In this document: in pieces, positions 1-5,772 of the stretch | Layout of the letters: every line of letters begins with the position of its first letter | Position numbering within the stretch: position 1 is the stretch's first letter | Assembly (NCBI GenBank): GCA_030603265.1 | Contig: JAUVYD010000094.1 | Location: 1 to 6,387, forward strand | Direction: 5' to 3' | DNA from: Dehalococcoidia bacterium | GTDB lineage: Bacteria; Chloroflexota; Dehalococcoidia; GIF9; AB-539-J10 | DNA: 6,387 nt | Made by a program: the position numbers and the translations under genes | The notes under the pieces: model-generated | The model's database searches: none | Told to the model about the DNA's origin: nothing | Seen by the model: only the letters and a program-made list of their open reading frames with translations

Positions 1-269
1 CCGAGGTGGACGTAGCGCGATTCCGGACCGAGGCTCTCCGCCACCGATCCGAGAAAGGCCGTCATGTCGTGGTGTGTGACCTGGAGAATCTCGGCAAGTC
101 TGTCCAGATTGACGGTGGCCTCTCGAATCCTGACCATGTCGTCAGCCGGGATCCGGCCGAGCTCAGTCCACGCCTCGCATGCGGCTACCTCGACCTTCAC
201 CCAGAGGTCGAATTTGTTTTCGTCCGACCAGATGCCCTTCATCTCAGGTCGGGAATAGCGTTCAATCAT
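1..269 (-). CDS. purB: Adenylosuccinate lyase, N-terminal part (cut by window edge)
   Basis: PurB cleaves SAICAR to AICAR plus fumarate in IMP synthesis and adenylosuccinate to AMP plus fumarate in the AMP branch; it is a cytosolic homotetramer of the fumarase/aspartase superfamily. Only the first 89 codons are present. They open with MIERYSRPEMKGIWSDENKF, the signature start of bacterial PurB, followed by a VEVAACEAWTELGRIP helix. THHDM at residues 65-69 is the conserved motif whose histidine (H67 here, by alignment to the TRHDV motif of Bacillus PurB) is catalytic. The ATG at 269 is chosen because the family start matches exactly and GTGAGG lies 5 bases upstream. That Shine-Dalgarno overlaps the stop codon of purE, 7 bases away, which implies translational coupling. 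The fumarase signature loop lies beyond the edge. Identity is nearly certain. Confidence 0.95.
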   Translation of the reverse strand, partial: MIERYSRPEMKGIWSDENKFDLWVKVEVAACEAWTELGRIPADDMVRIREATVNLDRLAEILQVTHHDMTAFLGSVAESLGPESRYVHL

Positions 270-276
270 GCAAACC

Positions 277-738
277 TCACTGCGCAGCCAGGTTGTCTCT
301 GTAGGTGCGATACGCTGCCCGCAGGCGCTCATCGCGCACCGCGAGTATCTGGATGGCCATCAGCGCGGCGTTCTTAGCGCCGCTCTTTCCTATCCCTGTG
401 CAGGCGACAGGCACACCTCCCGGCATCTGCACAATGGACAGGAGGGAATCGATTCCCTTTAGTTCGCTGGTCGGCAGCGGAACTCCGATGACCGGCAGCG
501 CGCTCCAGCTCGCAAGCACACCTGGAAGGTGCGCCGCATAGCCAGCAGCGGCTATCAGCACTTCAACGCCGCGCTCCTCGGCCGCCAGAGCATACGAGCG
601 TGCCTTCTCGGCAGTGCGGTGCGCTGAGATAACGGAGAGCTCGTGCTTCACCCCGAACTCCTCGAGCACCTGCAGCGCGGGTGCTACGAGTTCCTTGTCG
701 TTCACGCTTCCTATGACGATTCCTATCATCGGCTCCAT
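277..738 (-). CDS. purE: N5-carboxyaminoimidazole ribonucleotide mutase, class I PurE
   Basis: PurE moves the carboxyl group of N5-CAIR to carbon 4, giving CAIR in IMP synthesis. The 153-residue length fits a single-domain class I PurE. The sequence shows GSVND at 10-14 (phosphate/substrate loop), SAHRT at 38-42 with H40 matching the catalytic histidine of class I enzymes, AAHLPG at 68-73, PVIGVP at 82-87 and DSLLSIVQMPGGVPVA at 97-112. Two motifs differ from the usual forms: GSxSD is GSVND, and the glycine-rich GAGGAAHL is AAAGYAAHL. AAHLPG argues for class I rather than the animal class II type. The ATG directly follows the purD stop (TAGATG) and has AGAGAGG 8 bases upstream inside purD. 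A second in-frame ATG at codon 4 has only GGAG 3 bases away, so the first is preferred. No PurK is in view, so its N5-CAIR supplier is unknown. Identity is sure; exact kinetics are not. Confidence 0.94.
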   Translation of the reverse strand: MEPMIGIVIGSVNDKELVAPALQVLEEFGVKHELSVISAHRTAEKARSYALAAEERGVEVLIAAAGYAAHLPGVLASWSALPVIGVPLPTSELKGIDSLLSIVQMPGGVPVACTGIGKSGAKNAALMAIQILAVRDERLRAAYRTYRDNLAAQ

Positions 739-2004
739 CTACGCGACCTCTCTCAAGGCGATATCATTACGATACATCATACCGGGGAAGGATACACGCG
801 CCACATTCTGGTAGACACGGTTTCGCGCGTCGGCAATGTCGTCTCCTGTCGCAACCACGGCCAGCACCCGCCCACCATGTGTGACTACGCCACCGTTGTC
901 GTTGAATGCGGTGCCCGCGTGAAACAGGGCGACATCTGCGTCGTTGCTGTCAAGACCGGATATCGGGATCCCGTCCCGGTAGGGGCCCGGGTAGCCCCCG
1001 GAGGCGAGGACGACACCTACGCTGCAGCGGTCCGTCCACTGTATGGCTGCGGGTTCAAGTCTGCCCTCAACACAGCTGAGGAGTATCTCCGCCAGGTCGC
1101 TCTCGAGCCGGGGCACTATCACCTGCGTCTCGGGGTCTCCAAAACGTACATTGAACTCGAGCACGCGGATGCCTTTCTCACTCACCATCAAGCCTGCGTA
1201 TATCACTCCCCGGTAGTCCCAACCCTCATCCGCCATGGCGCGGACAACGGGCAGCAGCACGGTGTCCGTCGCCTCTCGTACGAGACCGCTGTCGAAGAAA
1301 CCGGGGGGACTATAGCAACCCATGCCTCCCGTGTTCGGTCCCTCGTCATTGTCGAAAGCTCTCTTGTAGTCGCAGACGGGGACCATGGGAGCCACGTTGG
1401 TGCCGTCCGTGAACGCGAGGAGACTCACCTCCCTGCCCTCGAGGAACTCCTCGATGACCACCCGGTCGCCTGCCTCTCCGAAGATGCGGCGCTCCATCAT
1501 GTCCTTCAACGCGGTCTCCGCCTCCTGAAACGACTGCGTCACAATCGCCCCTTTACCGGCGGCCAGTCCGTCTGCCTTCACCACAATCGGGAAGCGAAGC
1601 TGAGCTAAGTAATCGCGTGCTTCAACGAAAGAACTGAAGGCGCGAGAGTCAGCGGCCGGGATGTTGCACTTGCTCATTATCTCATGAGCGAACGCCTTGC
1701 TTGCTTCGAGTCGCGCTGCCGCGCGAGAGGGACCGAAGGCGGGAATCTCTGCCTCTCGAAGGCGGTCCACCGCCCCCATCGCCAGAGGGACCTCGGGGCC
1801 AACGACAACCAGGTCGCACCTGTTTGTCGTTGCCGCCTTCACGAGGCCATCGATGTCCGTGGCCGCGACCGCGATGTTCTCGGCGATACGCGCCGTGCCG
1901 GCGTTTCCCGGCGCCGCGAATAGCTGTTCCACGCGGTTGCTCTGCGCCAGCTTCCAGACAAGCGCGTGCTCCCGGCCTCCGCTGCCGATGACGAGTATCC
2001 TCAC
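739..2004 (-). CDS. purD: Phosphoribosylamine-glycine ligase (GAR synthetase), GTG start
   Basis: PurD joins 5-phosphoribosylamine and glycine with ATP to make GAR, the second step of IMP synthesis; it is a cytosolic ATP-grasp enzyme. The 421 residues match the usual bacterial monofunctional length, with no PurM or PurN fusion. Visible in order are GSGGREHAL at 7-15 (N-domain), VVGPEVPLA at 67-75, KADGLAAGKG at 143-152 (ATP-grasp lid), CDYKRAFDNDEGPNTGGMG at 211-229, the metal-binding LEFNVRFGDPE at 282-292, and the C-domain SVGVVLASGGYPG at 328-340. The usual DHK is DYK here. The start is GTG, not ATG: it begins exactly at the canonical MRILVIGSGG terminus and has a strong AGAGGAG 9 bases upstream. 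A 106-base gap separates it from guaA, with no obvious terminator or promoter, so co-transcription is inferred. A long ORF on the opposite strand (643-1608) is a shadow. Confidence 0.96.
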   Translation of the reverse strand: MRILVIGSGGREHALVWKLAQSNRVEQLFAAPGNAGTARIAENIAVAATDIDGLVKAATTNRCDLVVVGPEVPLAMGAVDRLREAEIPAFGPSRAAARLEASKAFAHEIMSKCNIPAADSRAFSSFVEARDYLAQLRFPIVVKADGLAAGKGAIVTQSFQEAETALKDMMERRIFGEAGDRVVIEEFLEGREVSLLAFTDGTNVAPMVPVCDYKRAFDNDEGPNTGGMGCYSPPGFFDSGLVREATDTVLLPVVRAMADEGWDYRGVIYAGLMVSEKGIRVLEFNVRFGDPETQVIVPRLESDLAEILLSCVEGRLEPAAIQWTDRCSVGVVLASGGYPGPYRDGIPISGLDSNDADVALFHAGTAFNDNGGVVTHGGRVLAVVATGDDIADARNRVYQNVARVSFPGMMYRNDIALREVA

Positions 2005-2013
2005 GCGCCGATG

Positions 2014-2020
2014 CTCCTCT
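2014..2020 (-). promoter_or_regulatory. Ribosome binding site fixing the purD GTG start
   Basis: On the minus strand AGAGGAG lies 9 bases before the GTG at 2004. It is the strongest Shine-Dalgarno in the purine operon and supports the non-ATG start of purD. It overlaps the stop codon of a possible 19-codon reading frame at 2020-2079. Confidence 0.75.
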
Positions 2021-2110
2021 CAGTATGGGACTGCATGACAATACCGAAGCGGGGAGAGAGGAATTCGAACGGTTGCCATTGAGATTGGCTCACCCACCTG
2101 ACTTGAGCGC

Positions 2111-3778
2111 TCACTCCCATTCGATGGTTGAGGGGGGCTTGCTGGTGATGTCGTAGACGACCCTGTTTACGTGTGGAACTTCGTTGACGATGCGGTGCGA
2201 TATCCTGTCCAGCAGCTCGTAGGGCAACCGTGCCCAATCGGCGGTCATCGCGTCCGTGCTGTTCACAGCACGCACGGCAATGAGGTATGCGTAGGTCCGG
2301 AAGTCGCCCATGACTCCCACGCTTCGCACATCTGTCAGGACCGCGAAGCTCTGCCACAGCTGTCTGTAGAGGTTGGCCTTCTTGATCTCGTTCATGACGA
2401 TCCAGTCTGCCGAACGGAGGATTTCAAGGCGTTCTTTGGTCACCTCGCCAATCACGCGGATGGATAGACCGGGTCCGGGGAAGGGCTGACGCCAGATCAT
2501 CTCTTCGGGCAATCCGAGGCCCAGGCCGACCTCGCGCACCTCGTCCTTGAACAGGTATCTCAGCGGCTCAACGAGGTTGAGTTTCATCAGCGCCGGCAAT
2601 CCCCCGACATTGTGGTGGCTCTTGATGCGGGCAGAAGCCTTGTGCTCCGGCGAACTACTGCTCTCAATAACGTCCGGGTACACCGTTCCCTGTGCCAGAA
2701 AGTCCACCGCGCCGAGTTTGACGGCCTCCTCCTCGAATACGTGAATGAACTCCTCACCGATGATTCGACGCTTCTGCTCGGGGTCCACAACCCCGCTTAG
2801 CCCGCGCAGGAATCGGTCGGTGGCGTCAACAAATATCACCCGGACGTTGAGGTTGTTGTGGAACGTGTTGAGGACCCGCTCGGGTTCTTCCCTGCGCAAC
2901 AGCCCGTTGTTAATGAAGATACAGGTGAGATTGTCGCCTATTGCCCGGTGGATGAGCATTGCCGTGACAGCCGAGTCGACACCACCTGACAGGGCGCACA
3001 CGACCTTGCCGTCCTTGACCTGTTCGCGGATTCGGTCGACACTCTCATTGATGAACCGGGCCGGCGTCCAATTGCCGCTGCAGCCACACACCTTGTAGGC
3101 GAAGTTCTCGATGATCTGCTGCCCCTGCGGCGTATGTGTCACCTCGGGATGGAACTGGAGGCCGTACACGTTGTCATTGTTTCCGATGACGGCGAGCGGC
3201 GAGTTCTCTGTGTAGGCGAGAGCCCGGAAACCGGGAGGCAGTTGACTCACGACGTCACCGTGACTCATCCACACAGGGCCCGACGGTGGCAGTCCTGAGA
3301 ACAGGGGCGAGTCATCTGCATCGAGATGGAGTACGGCGTGCCCGTACTCGTGGTTCTCTCCGGGAGTGACTTCACCACCGAGCTGATGTGCGATGGCCTG
3401 CATCCCGTAGCAGATGCCGAGAACGGGGAGATGCTTCTCGTAGACATAGGTCGGCGCCAGCGGTGCGCCTGGCGAGTACACGCTTGCGGGGCCACCGGAC
3501 AGAATGAACCCTTTGGGGTTCAGTGTTTCGATTCTCTCCCAAGGCGTGTCGTATGGCAGCACTTCGCAATATACGTGGCATTCGCGGATACGGCGTGCAA
3601 TCAGCATGCTGTACTGCGACCCGAAGTCGAGTATCACGATTGCTTCGCGCCCACTCAGGGGAGTCGTATCCTGAGGGATTGGCTCTTCACCCTGCAGTGC
3701 CTGGGCGATGCCAAGGTATGTAGATACCTCGACATCATCGCTGGTAGAAACGCGGTGGGTTCTGGCGTCTGTGTCCAT
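2111..3778 (-). CDS. guaA: GMP synthase (glutamine-hydrolysing), with N-terminal extension
   Basis: GuaA converts XMP to GMP using glutamine and ATP. A glutaminase domain releases ammonia, which is used by an ATP-pyrophosphatase domain. The glutaminase domain covers about 47-235: LDFGSQYS at 50-57, nucleophile C123 in LGICYGMQ, and H210 and E212 in FHPEV. The ATP-binding loop SGGVDS is at 264-269. The dimerisation domain ends in the classic C-terminus KPPSTIEWE. At 555 residues it is longer than the usual 510-525; about 45 extra residues precede the conserved start and resemble no domain I know. The ATG at 3778 lacks a Shine-Dalgarno but sits about 20 bases after the predicted transcription start. 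The only other in-frame ATG/GTG/TTG start before the conserved domain is GTG at codon 48 (3637), also without a good ribosome site. This is the first gene of the operon with purD, purE and purB. Function is certain; the exact N-terminus is not. Confidence 0.96.
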   Translation of the reverse strand: MDTDARTHRVSTSDDVEVSTYLGIAQALQGEEPIPQDTTPLSGREAIVILDFGSQYSMLIARRIRECHVYCEVLPYDTPWERIETLNPKGFILSGGPASVYSPGAPLAPTYVYEKHLPVLGICYGMQAIAHQLGGEVTPGENHEYGHAVLHLDADDSPLFSGLPPSGPVWMSHGDVVSQLPPGFRALAYTENSPLAVIGNNDNVYGLQFHPEVTHTPQGQQIIENFAYKVCGCSGNWTPARFINESVDRIREQVKDGKVVCALSGGVDSAVTAMLIHRAIGDNLTCIFINNGLLRREEPERVLNTFHNNLNVRVIFVDATDRFLRGLSGVVDPEQKRRIIGEEFIHVFEEEAVKLGAVDFLAQGTVYPDVIESSSSPEHKASARIKSHHNVGGLPALMKLNLVEPLRYLFKDEVREVGLGLGLPEEMIWRQPFPGPGLSIRVIGEVTKERLEILRSADWIVMNEIKKANLYRQLWQSFAVLTDVRSVGVMGDFRTYAYLIAVRAVNSTDAMTADWARLPYELLDRISHRIVNEVPHVNRVVYDITSKPPSTIEWE

Positions 3779-3783
3779 TGTTG

Positions 3784-3827
3784 TCGAAAGTGGGATGTTG
3801 AGGCTAGCTTAGCATCGCCCCTTTCGA
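3784..3827. repeat. Operator-like dyad over the guaA promoter
   Basis: TCGAAAG (3784-3790) and CTTTCGA (3821-3827) form a perfect 7-base inverted repeat. Their midpoint coincides exactly with a central GCTAGC palindrome (3803-3808). Between the arms the symmetry is imperfect (GGGATG against CATCGCCC, off by one or two bases). The dyad covers the predicted -10 and start site. A regulator site is an inference; a chance repeat is possible. Confidence 0.3.
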
Positions 3828-3835
3828 AGCGTCAA
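3806..3835 (-). promoter_or_regulatory. Predicted sigma70-type promoter of the guaA-purD-purE-purB operon
   Basis: Reading leftward, TTGACG (3835-3830) is a 5 of 6 match to the -35 box. It is followed after 18 bases by TAAGCT (3811-3806), a weaker -10 that keeps the key TA and final T. Transcription would start near 3799, leaving a leader of about 20 bases before the guaA ATG. This is the only good -35 I found upstream of the operon. The -10 lies in the centre of a dyad (3784-3827), so repression by a bound regulator is conceivable. Confidence 0.55.
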
Positions 3836-3920
3836 GAATGTCCGGCGGACTGCCAGCCACCTCACAAGAGACTACCGCGTGCGCCCGGCAATGTGTACAA
3901 TTATTGGGTTTTGTTGTCCG

Positions 3921-3942
3921 TCATGCTGCCGGTTTGGCATGA
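3921..3942. repeat. Short inverted repeat TCATGC/GCATGA
   Basis: TCATGC (3921-3926) and GCATGA (3937-3942) are perfect 6-base inverted arms separated by 10 bases. They lie next to the A+T-rich patch of the divergent intergenic region and within the weak candidate promoter for the plus-strand genes. This could be an operator or chance. Confidence 0.25.
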
Positions 3943-4022
3943 TTTGACTCTGTTCCGCAAGAGGTCGCCCGCCTGGGGTGCCTTGCCGCTATAGCGCTAC
4001 TGAGCCTTCAGGGGCACGGTAG

Positions 4023-4038
4023 TCGTTGCTTCCAACGA
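4023..4038. repeat. Small perfect hairpin
   Basis: TCGTTG and CAACGA form a 6-base stem closed by a CTTC tetraloop. No T-run follows on either strand, so it is not an intrinsic terminator. It could be part of a structured leader for the downstream oxidase gene. Confidence 0.3.
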
Positions 4039-4103
4039 AGGGATAGCCTTGGGGGGAGCTGCCGCACTATATGCAGGTTCGCCCCGTATCTGGTAATGAT
4101 GGA

Positions 4104-4264
4104 GTGAGAGACTCGAAACCGACAGCCACCAGGCCACTATGTGGGCGTCGAGCGATTTGCGGCTCCGCCTCGCCATGCAGCGGCTTCCCTGTGATGGGTG
4201 AGCAGCCAATCGCGGTTGCCACACGCGCCCTCGCGGTCAGGTGCGCTCCCCGGCAGAGTCTCAC
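4104..4264 (+). ncRNA. Possible structured leader or small RNA (unassigned)
   Basis: GTGAGAGACTC (4104-4114) and GAGTCTCAC (4256-4264) can pair as a closing stem, perfect over GAGACTC/GAGTCTC and extended by GTG/CAC after a 2-base bulge. Inside are two hairpins. GCAGCC (4202-4207) pairs with GGTTGC (4214-4219) around a 6-base loop. GCGCCC (4225-4230) pairs with GGTGCGC (4240-4246) with one bulged T. I recognise no Rfam-like core, the strand is assumed from the downstream gene, and G+C-rich sequence folds easily by chance, so this is only a candidate. Confidence 0.15.
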
Positions 4265-4341
4265 ATATCAAAGGCGCCTGGCATCGCCCTGCAATCAGTC
4301 CGAGTCGCTGGATAGTGTTGCGCCGCACGAAAACTACAATC

Positions 4342-4347
4342 GGGAGG
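4342..4347 (+). promoter_or_regulatory. Ribosome binding site of the FAD-linked oxidase
   Basis: GGGAGG lies 4 bases before the ATG at 4352 and fixes that start. TACAAT at 4335-4340 looks like a -10 box but is too close to the start and has no -35, so I do not call it a promoter. Confidence 0.6.
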
Positions 4348-4351
4348 CAAG

Positions 4352-5728
4352 ATGGAGAACGAACTGGTAACGAAGCTGAAAGAAATCGTCGGCGAGGATT
4401 GGGTGCTGACCGACATGGCGCTCATGGAGAGCTACCTGACGGATGTGACCGCCCTACCGGTGCTGCCCGAGCCTGCGTCCGACGTGGTGGTGGTGAAACC
4501 TGCGGATGCAGGGGAGATCTCCAGCATCCTGAAGTTCGCCAACGAGCACCGCATTCCGGTATTTCCCAGGGGTGGTGGCACTGGTTGCGTCGGAGGCGCG
4601 GTGCCCACTGTCCCCGGCATCGTACTGTCGCTGGAAAGGCTCGACAGGATTGTCGAGGTCGACAAAGAGAACCTGATGGTTGTGGCTGAAGCAGGGGCGA
4701 CGCTTGAGAAGATGTTGAAGGAGGTCGAAGCGGCTGACCTGCTCTTCCCTCCCCATCCCGGCGACGAGGGTGCACAGATCGGCGGACTGGTCGTCTGCAA
4801 CGCCGGCGGCACACGCGCGGTGAAGTTCGGCGTAATCCGACAGTACGTGAAGGGCCTCGAGGTTGTCCTGCCCACGGGTGAGATCGTCACGATGGGGGGC
4901 AAGCTACTCAAGAACAACACGGGACTTGACCTGATGCAGCTGATGATAGACAGCGAGGGCATACTTGGCATCGTCACGAAGGTCATCTTCAGGCTCTACC
5001 CGCGTTTCGCCGGGTCGGCCACTCTCATCGTGTCGTTCGACGACAGGCATGCTGCCATCAAGGCTGTCCCGAAGATACTGCAGACCGGTGTCATACCGCT
5101 CGCACTGGAGTATGTCGAGCGCGACGTGATTCAGATTTCGGCAGACCACCTCGGAATGCGATGGCCCGCCCAGAAGGGCATGGCACATCTCATCGTCATC
5201 GTCACGGGCAGCAATGAGGATGATGTTTATGCCCAGTCGGCTGATGTGCTCAAGGTGTGCGAGGGGCTTGGCGCGGTTGACATCCTCATGGCTGATACGC
5301 GGGAGGAGCAGGCGGACATCCTCAAGATTCGAAGCGAGCTCTATCCGGTGCTCAAGCCGCAGGTGGCTGACGTCCTGGATATGGCCGTGCCGCCGGCCGA
5401 AATCGCTAACTTTCTCGACGTGCTGGACGAGATTTCCCGGAAGTACCGGACACGCATCATCACCTACGGCCACGCAGGGGATGGGAACATACATCCGCAT
5501 CTTCCGCTCGAACTCTATGAGCGAGGCGTGCTCAGTGATGTGAAACACGACATATACGCGGAGGCGGTCAGAATGGGGGGAGCTATCACCGCGGAGCATG
5601 GCGTGGGCAAAATCAGGACCAAAGAGCTCCCGCTGTGTCTTGACGACAAGTCGCTTGAGCTCATGCAGGGCATCAGGAAGCTGTTCGACCCGAACGGCAT
5701 ACTGAACCCGGGCGCTGCATTGCCATAG
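4352..5728 (+). CDS. GlcD-type FAD-linked 2-hydroxyacid oxidase/dehydrogenase
   Basis: This is a flavoprotein of the VAO/PCMH family, the group of glycolate oxidase subunit GlcD, D-lactate dehydrogenase and D-2-hydroxyglutarate dehydrogenase. Members oxidise a 2-hydroxyacid to a 2-oxoacid. The FAD-binding domain covers about 35-220 with PRGGGTG at 72-78, FPPHPGDEGAQIGG at 132-145 and NAGGTRAVKFGV at 150-161. The C-terminal FAD-oxidase domain follows, with YGHAGDGNIHPH at 372-383 and AEHGVGK at 414-420. H374, H381, E415 and H416 match the metal and catalytic site of the family. It ends FDPNGILNPGAALP. The 458 residues are typical, with no signal peptide, membrane segment or C-terminal Fe-S domain, so electrons must go to a separate carrier. 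The ATG has GGGAGG 4 bases upstream. No GlcE or GlcF follows; a UxaA-family lyase does, after 44 bases. The substrate is not determined, so I give no symbol. Confidence 0.9.
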   Translation: MENELVTKLKEIVGEDWVLTDMALMESYLTDVTALPVLPEPASDVVVVKPADAGEISSILKFANEHRIPVFPRGGGTGCVGGAVPTVPGIVLSLERLDRIVEVDKENLMVVAEAGATLEKMLKEVEAADLLFPPHPGDEGAQIGGLVVCNAGGTRAVKFGVIRQYVKGLEVVLPTGEIVTMGGKLLKNNTGLDLMQLMIDSEGILGIVTKVIFRLYPRFAGSATLIVSFDDRHAAIKAVPKILQTGVIPLALEYVERDVIQISADHLGMRWPAQKGMAHLIVIVTGSNEDDVYAQSADVLKVCEGLGAVDILMADTREEQADILKIRSELYPVLKPQVADVLDMAVPPAEIANFLDVLDEISRKYRTRIITYGHAGDGNIHPHLPLELYERGVLSDVKHDIYAEAVRMGGAITAEHGVGKIRTKELPLCLDDKSLELMQGIRKLFDPNGILNPGAALP

Positions 5729-5772
5729 CCGGCGCGGCAGAGAAATCAGAGGTAAGGAGAGGAAGAGAGGAC

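Larger units (their letters stand above)
3836..4351. other. Divergent intergenic region without a recognisable gene
   Basis: About 516 bases between the guaA promoter and the oxidase start hold no reading frame that I accept as a gene. Short frames on both strands lack family motifs, and the longest one (4071-4370) runs into the next gene out of frame. I looked for tRNA, SRP RNA, RNase P, tmRNA and common riboswitch cores and recognised none. An A+T-rich patch lies at 3896-3917 (TACAATTATTGGGTTTTGTTG begins there). Inverted repeats occur at 3921-3942, 4023-4038 and within 4104-4264. No good promoter for the downstream oxidase is visible; TTGTCC (3914-3919) with CATGAT (3938-3943) at 18-base spacing is a weak candidate. 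Confidence 0.6.

Noticed and set aside
643..1608. 321-codon open frame on the plus strand
   Set aside because: It lies antisense to purD throughout, has no ribosome site or recognisable motif, and is the kind of shadow frame that G+C-rich codon use produces.
2104..2113. Palindrome TGAGCGCTCA at the guaA stop as a terminator
   Set aside because: It has no loop and no T-run follows, so it does not resemble an intrinsic terminator; the operon probably reads through.
3326..3994. 222-codon plus-strand frame overlapping the guaA start and intergenic region
   Set aside because: Most of it is antisense to well-conserved GuaA sequence and the part beyond shows no motif; it crosses the guaA promoter.
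3997..4264. Minus-strand frames with a GFESLTPS-like phrase, and a possible tRNA T-arm
   Set aside because: The phrase resembles spurious proteins read antisense to tRNA genes, so I looked for a tRNA. The sequence around 4105-4125 cannot form a T-stem or acceptor stem on either strand.
4335..4340. TACAAT as a -10 box for the oxidase
   Set aside because: Transcription would start within the ribosome site, and no -35 element lies at proper spacing.
4071..4370. 99-codon plus-strand frame in the intergenic region
   Set aside because: It has no family features or ribosome site and overlaps the start of the oxidase gene out of frame.
4904..5599. 231-codon minus-strand frame
   Set aside because: It is antisense to the FAD-linked oxidase, whose family motifs are clear in the plus frame.
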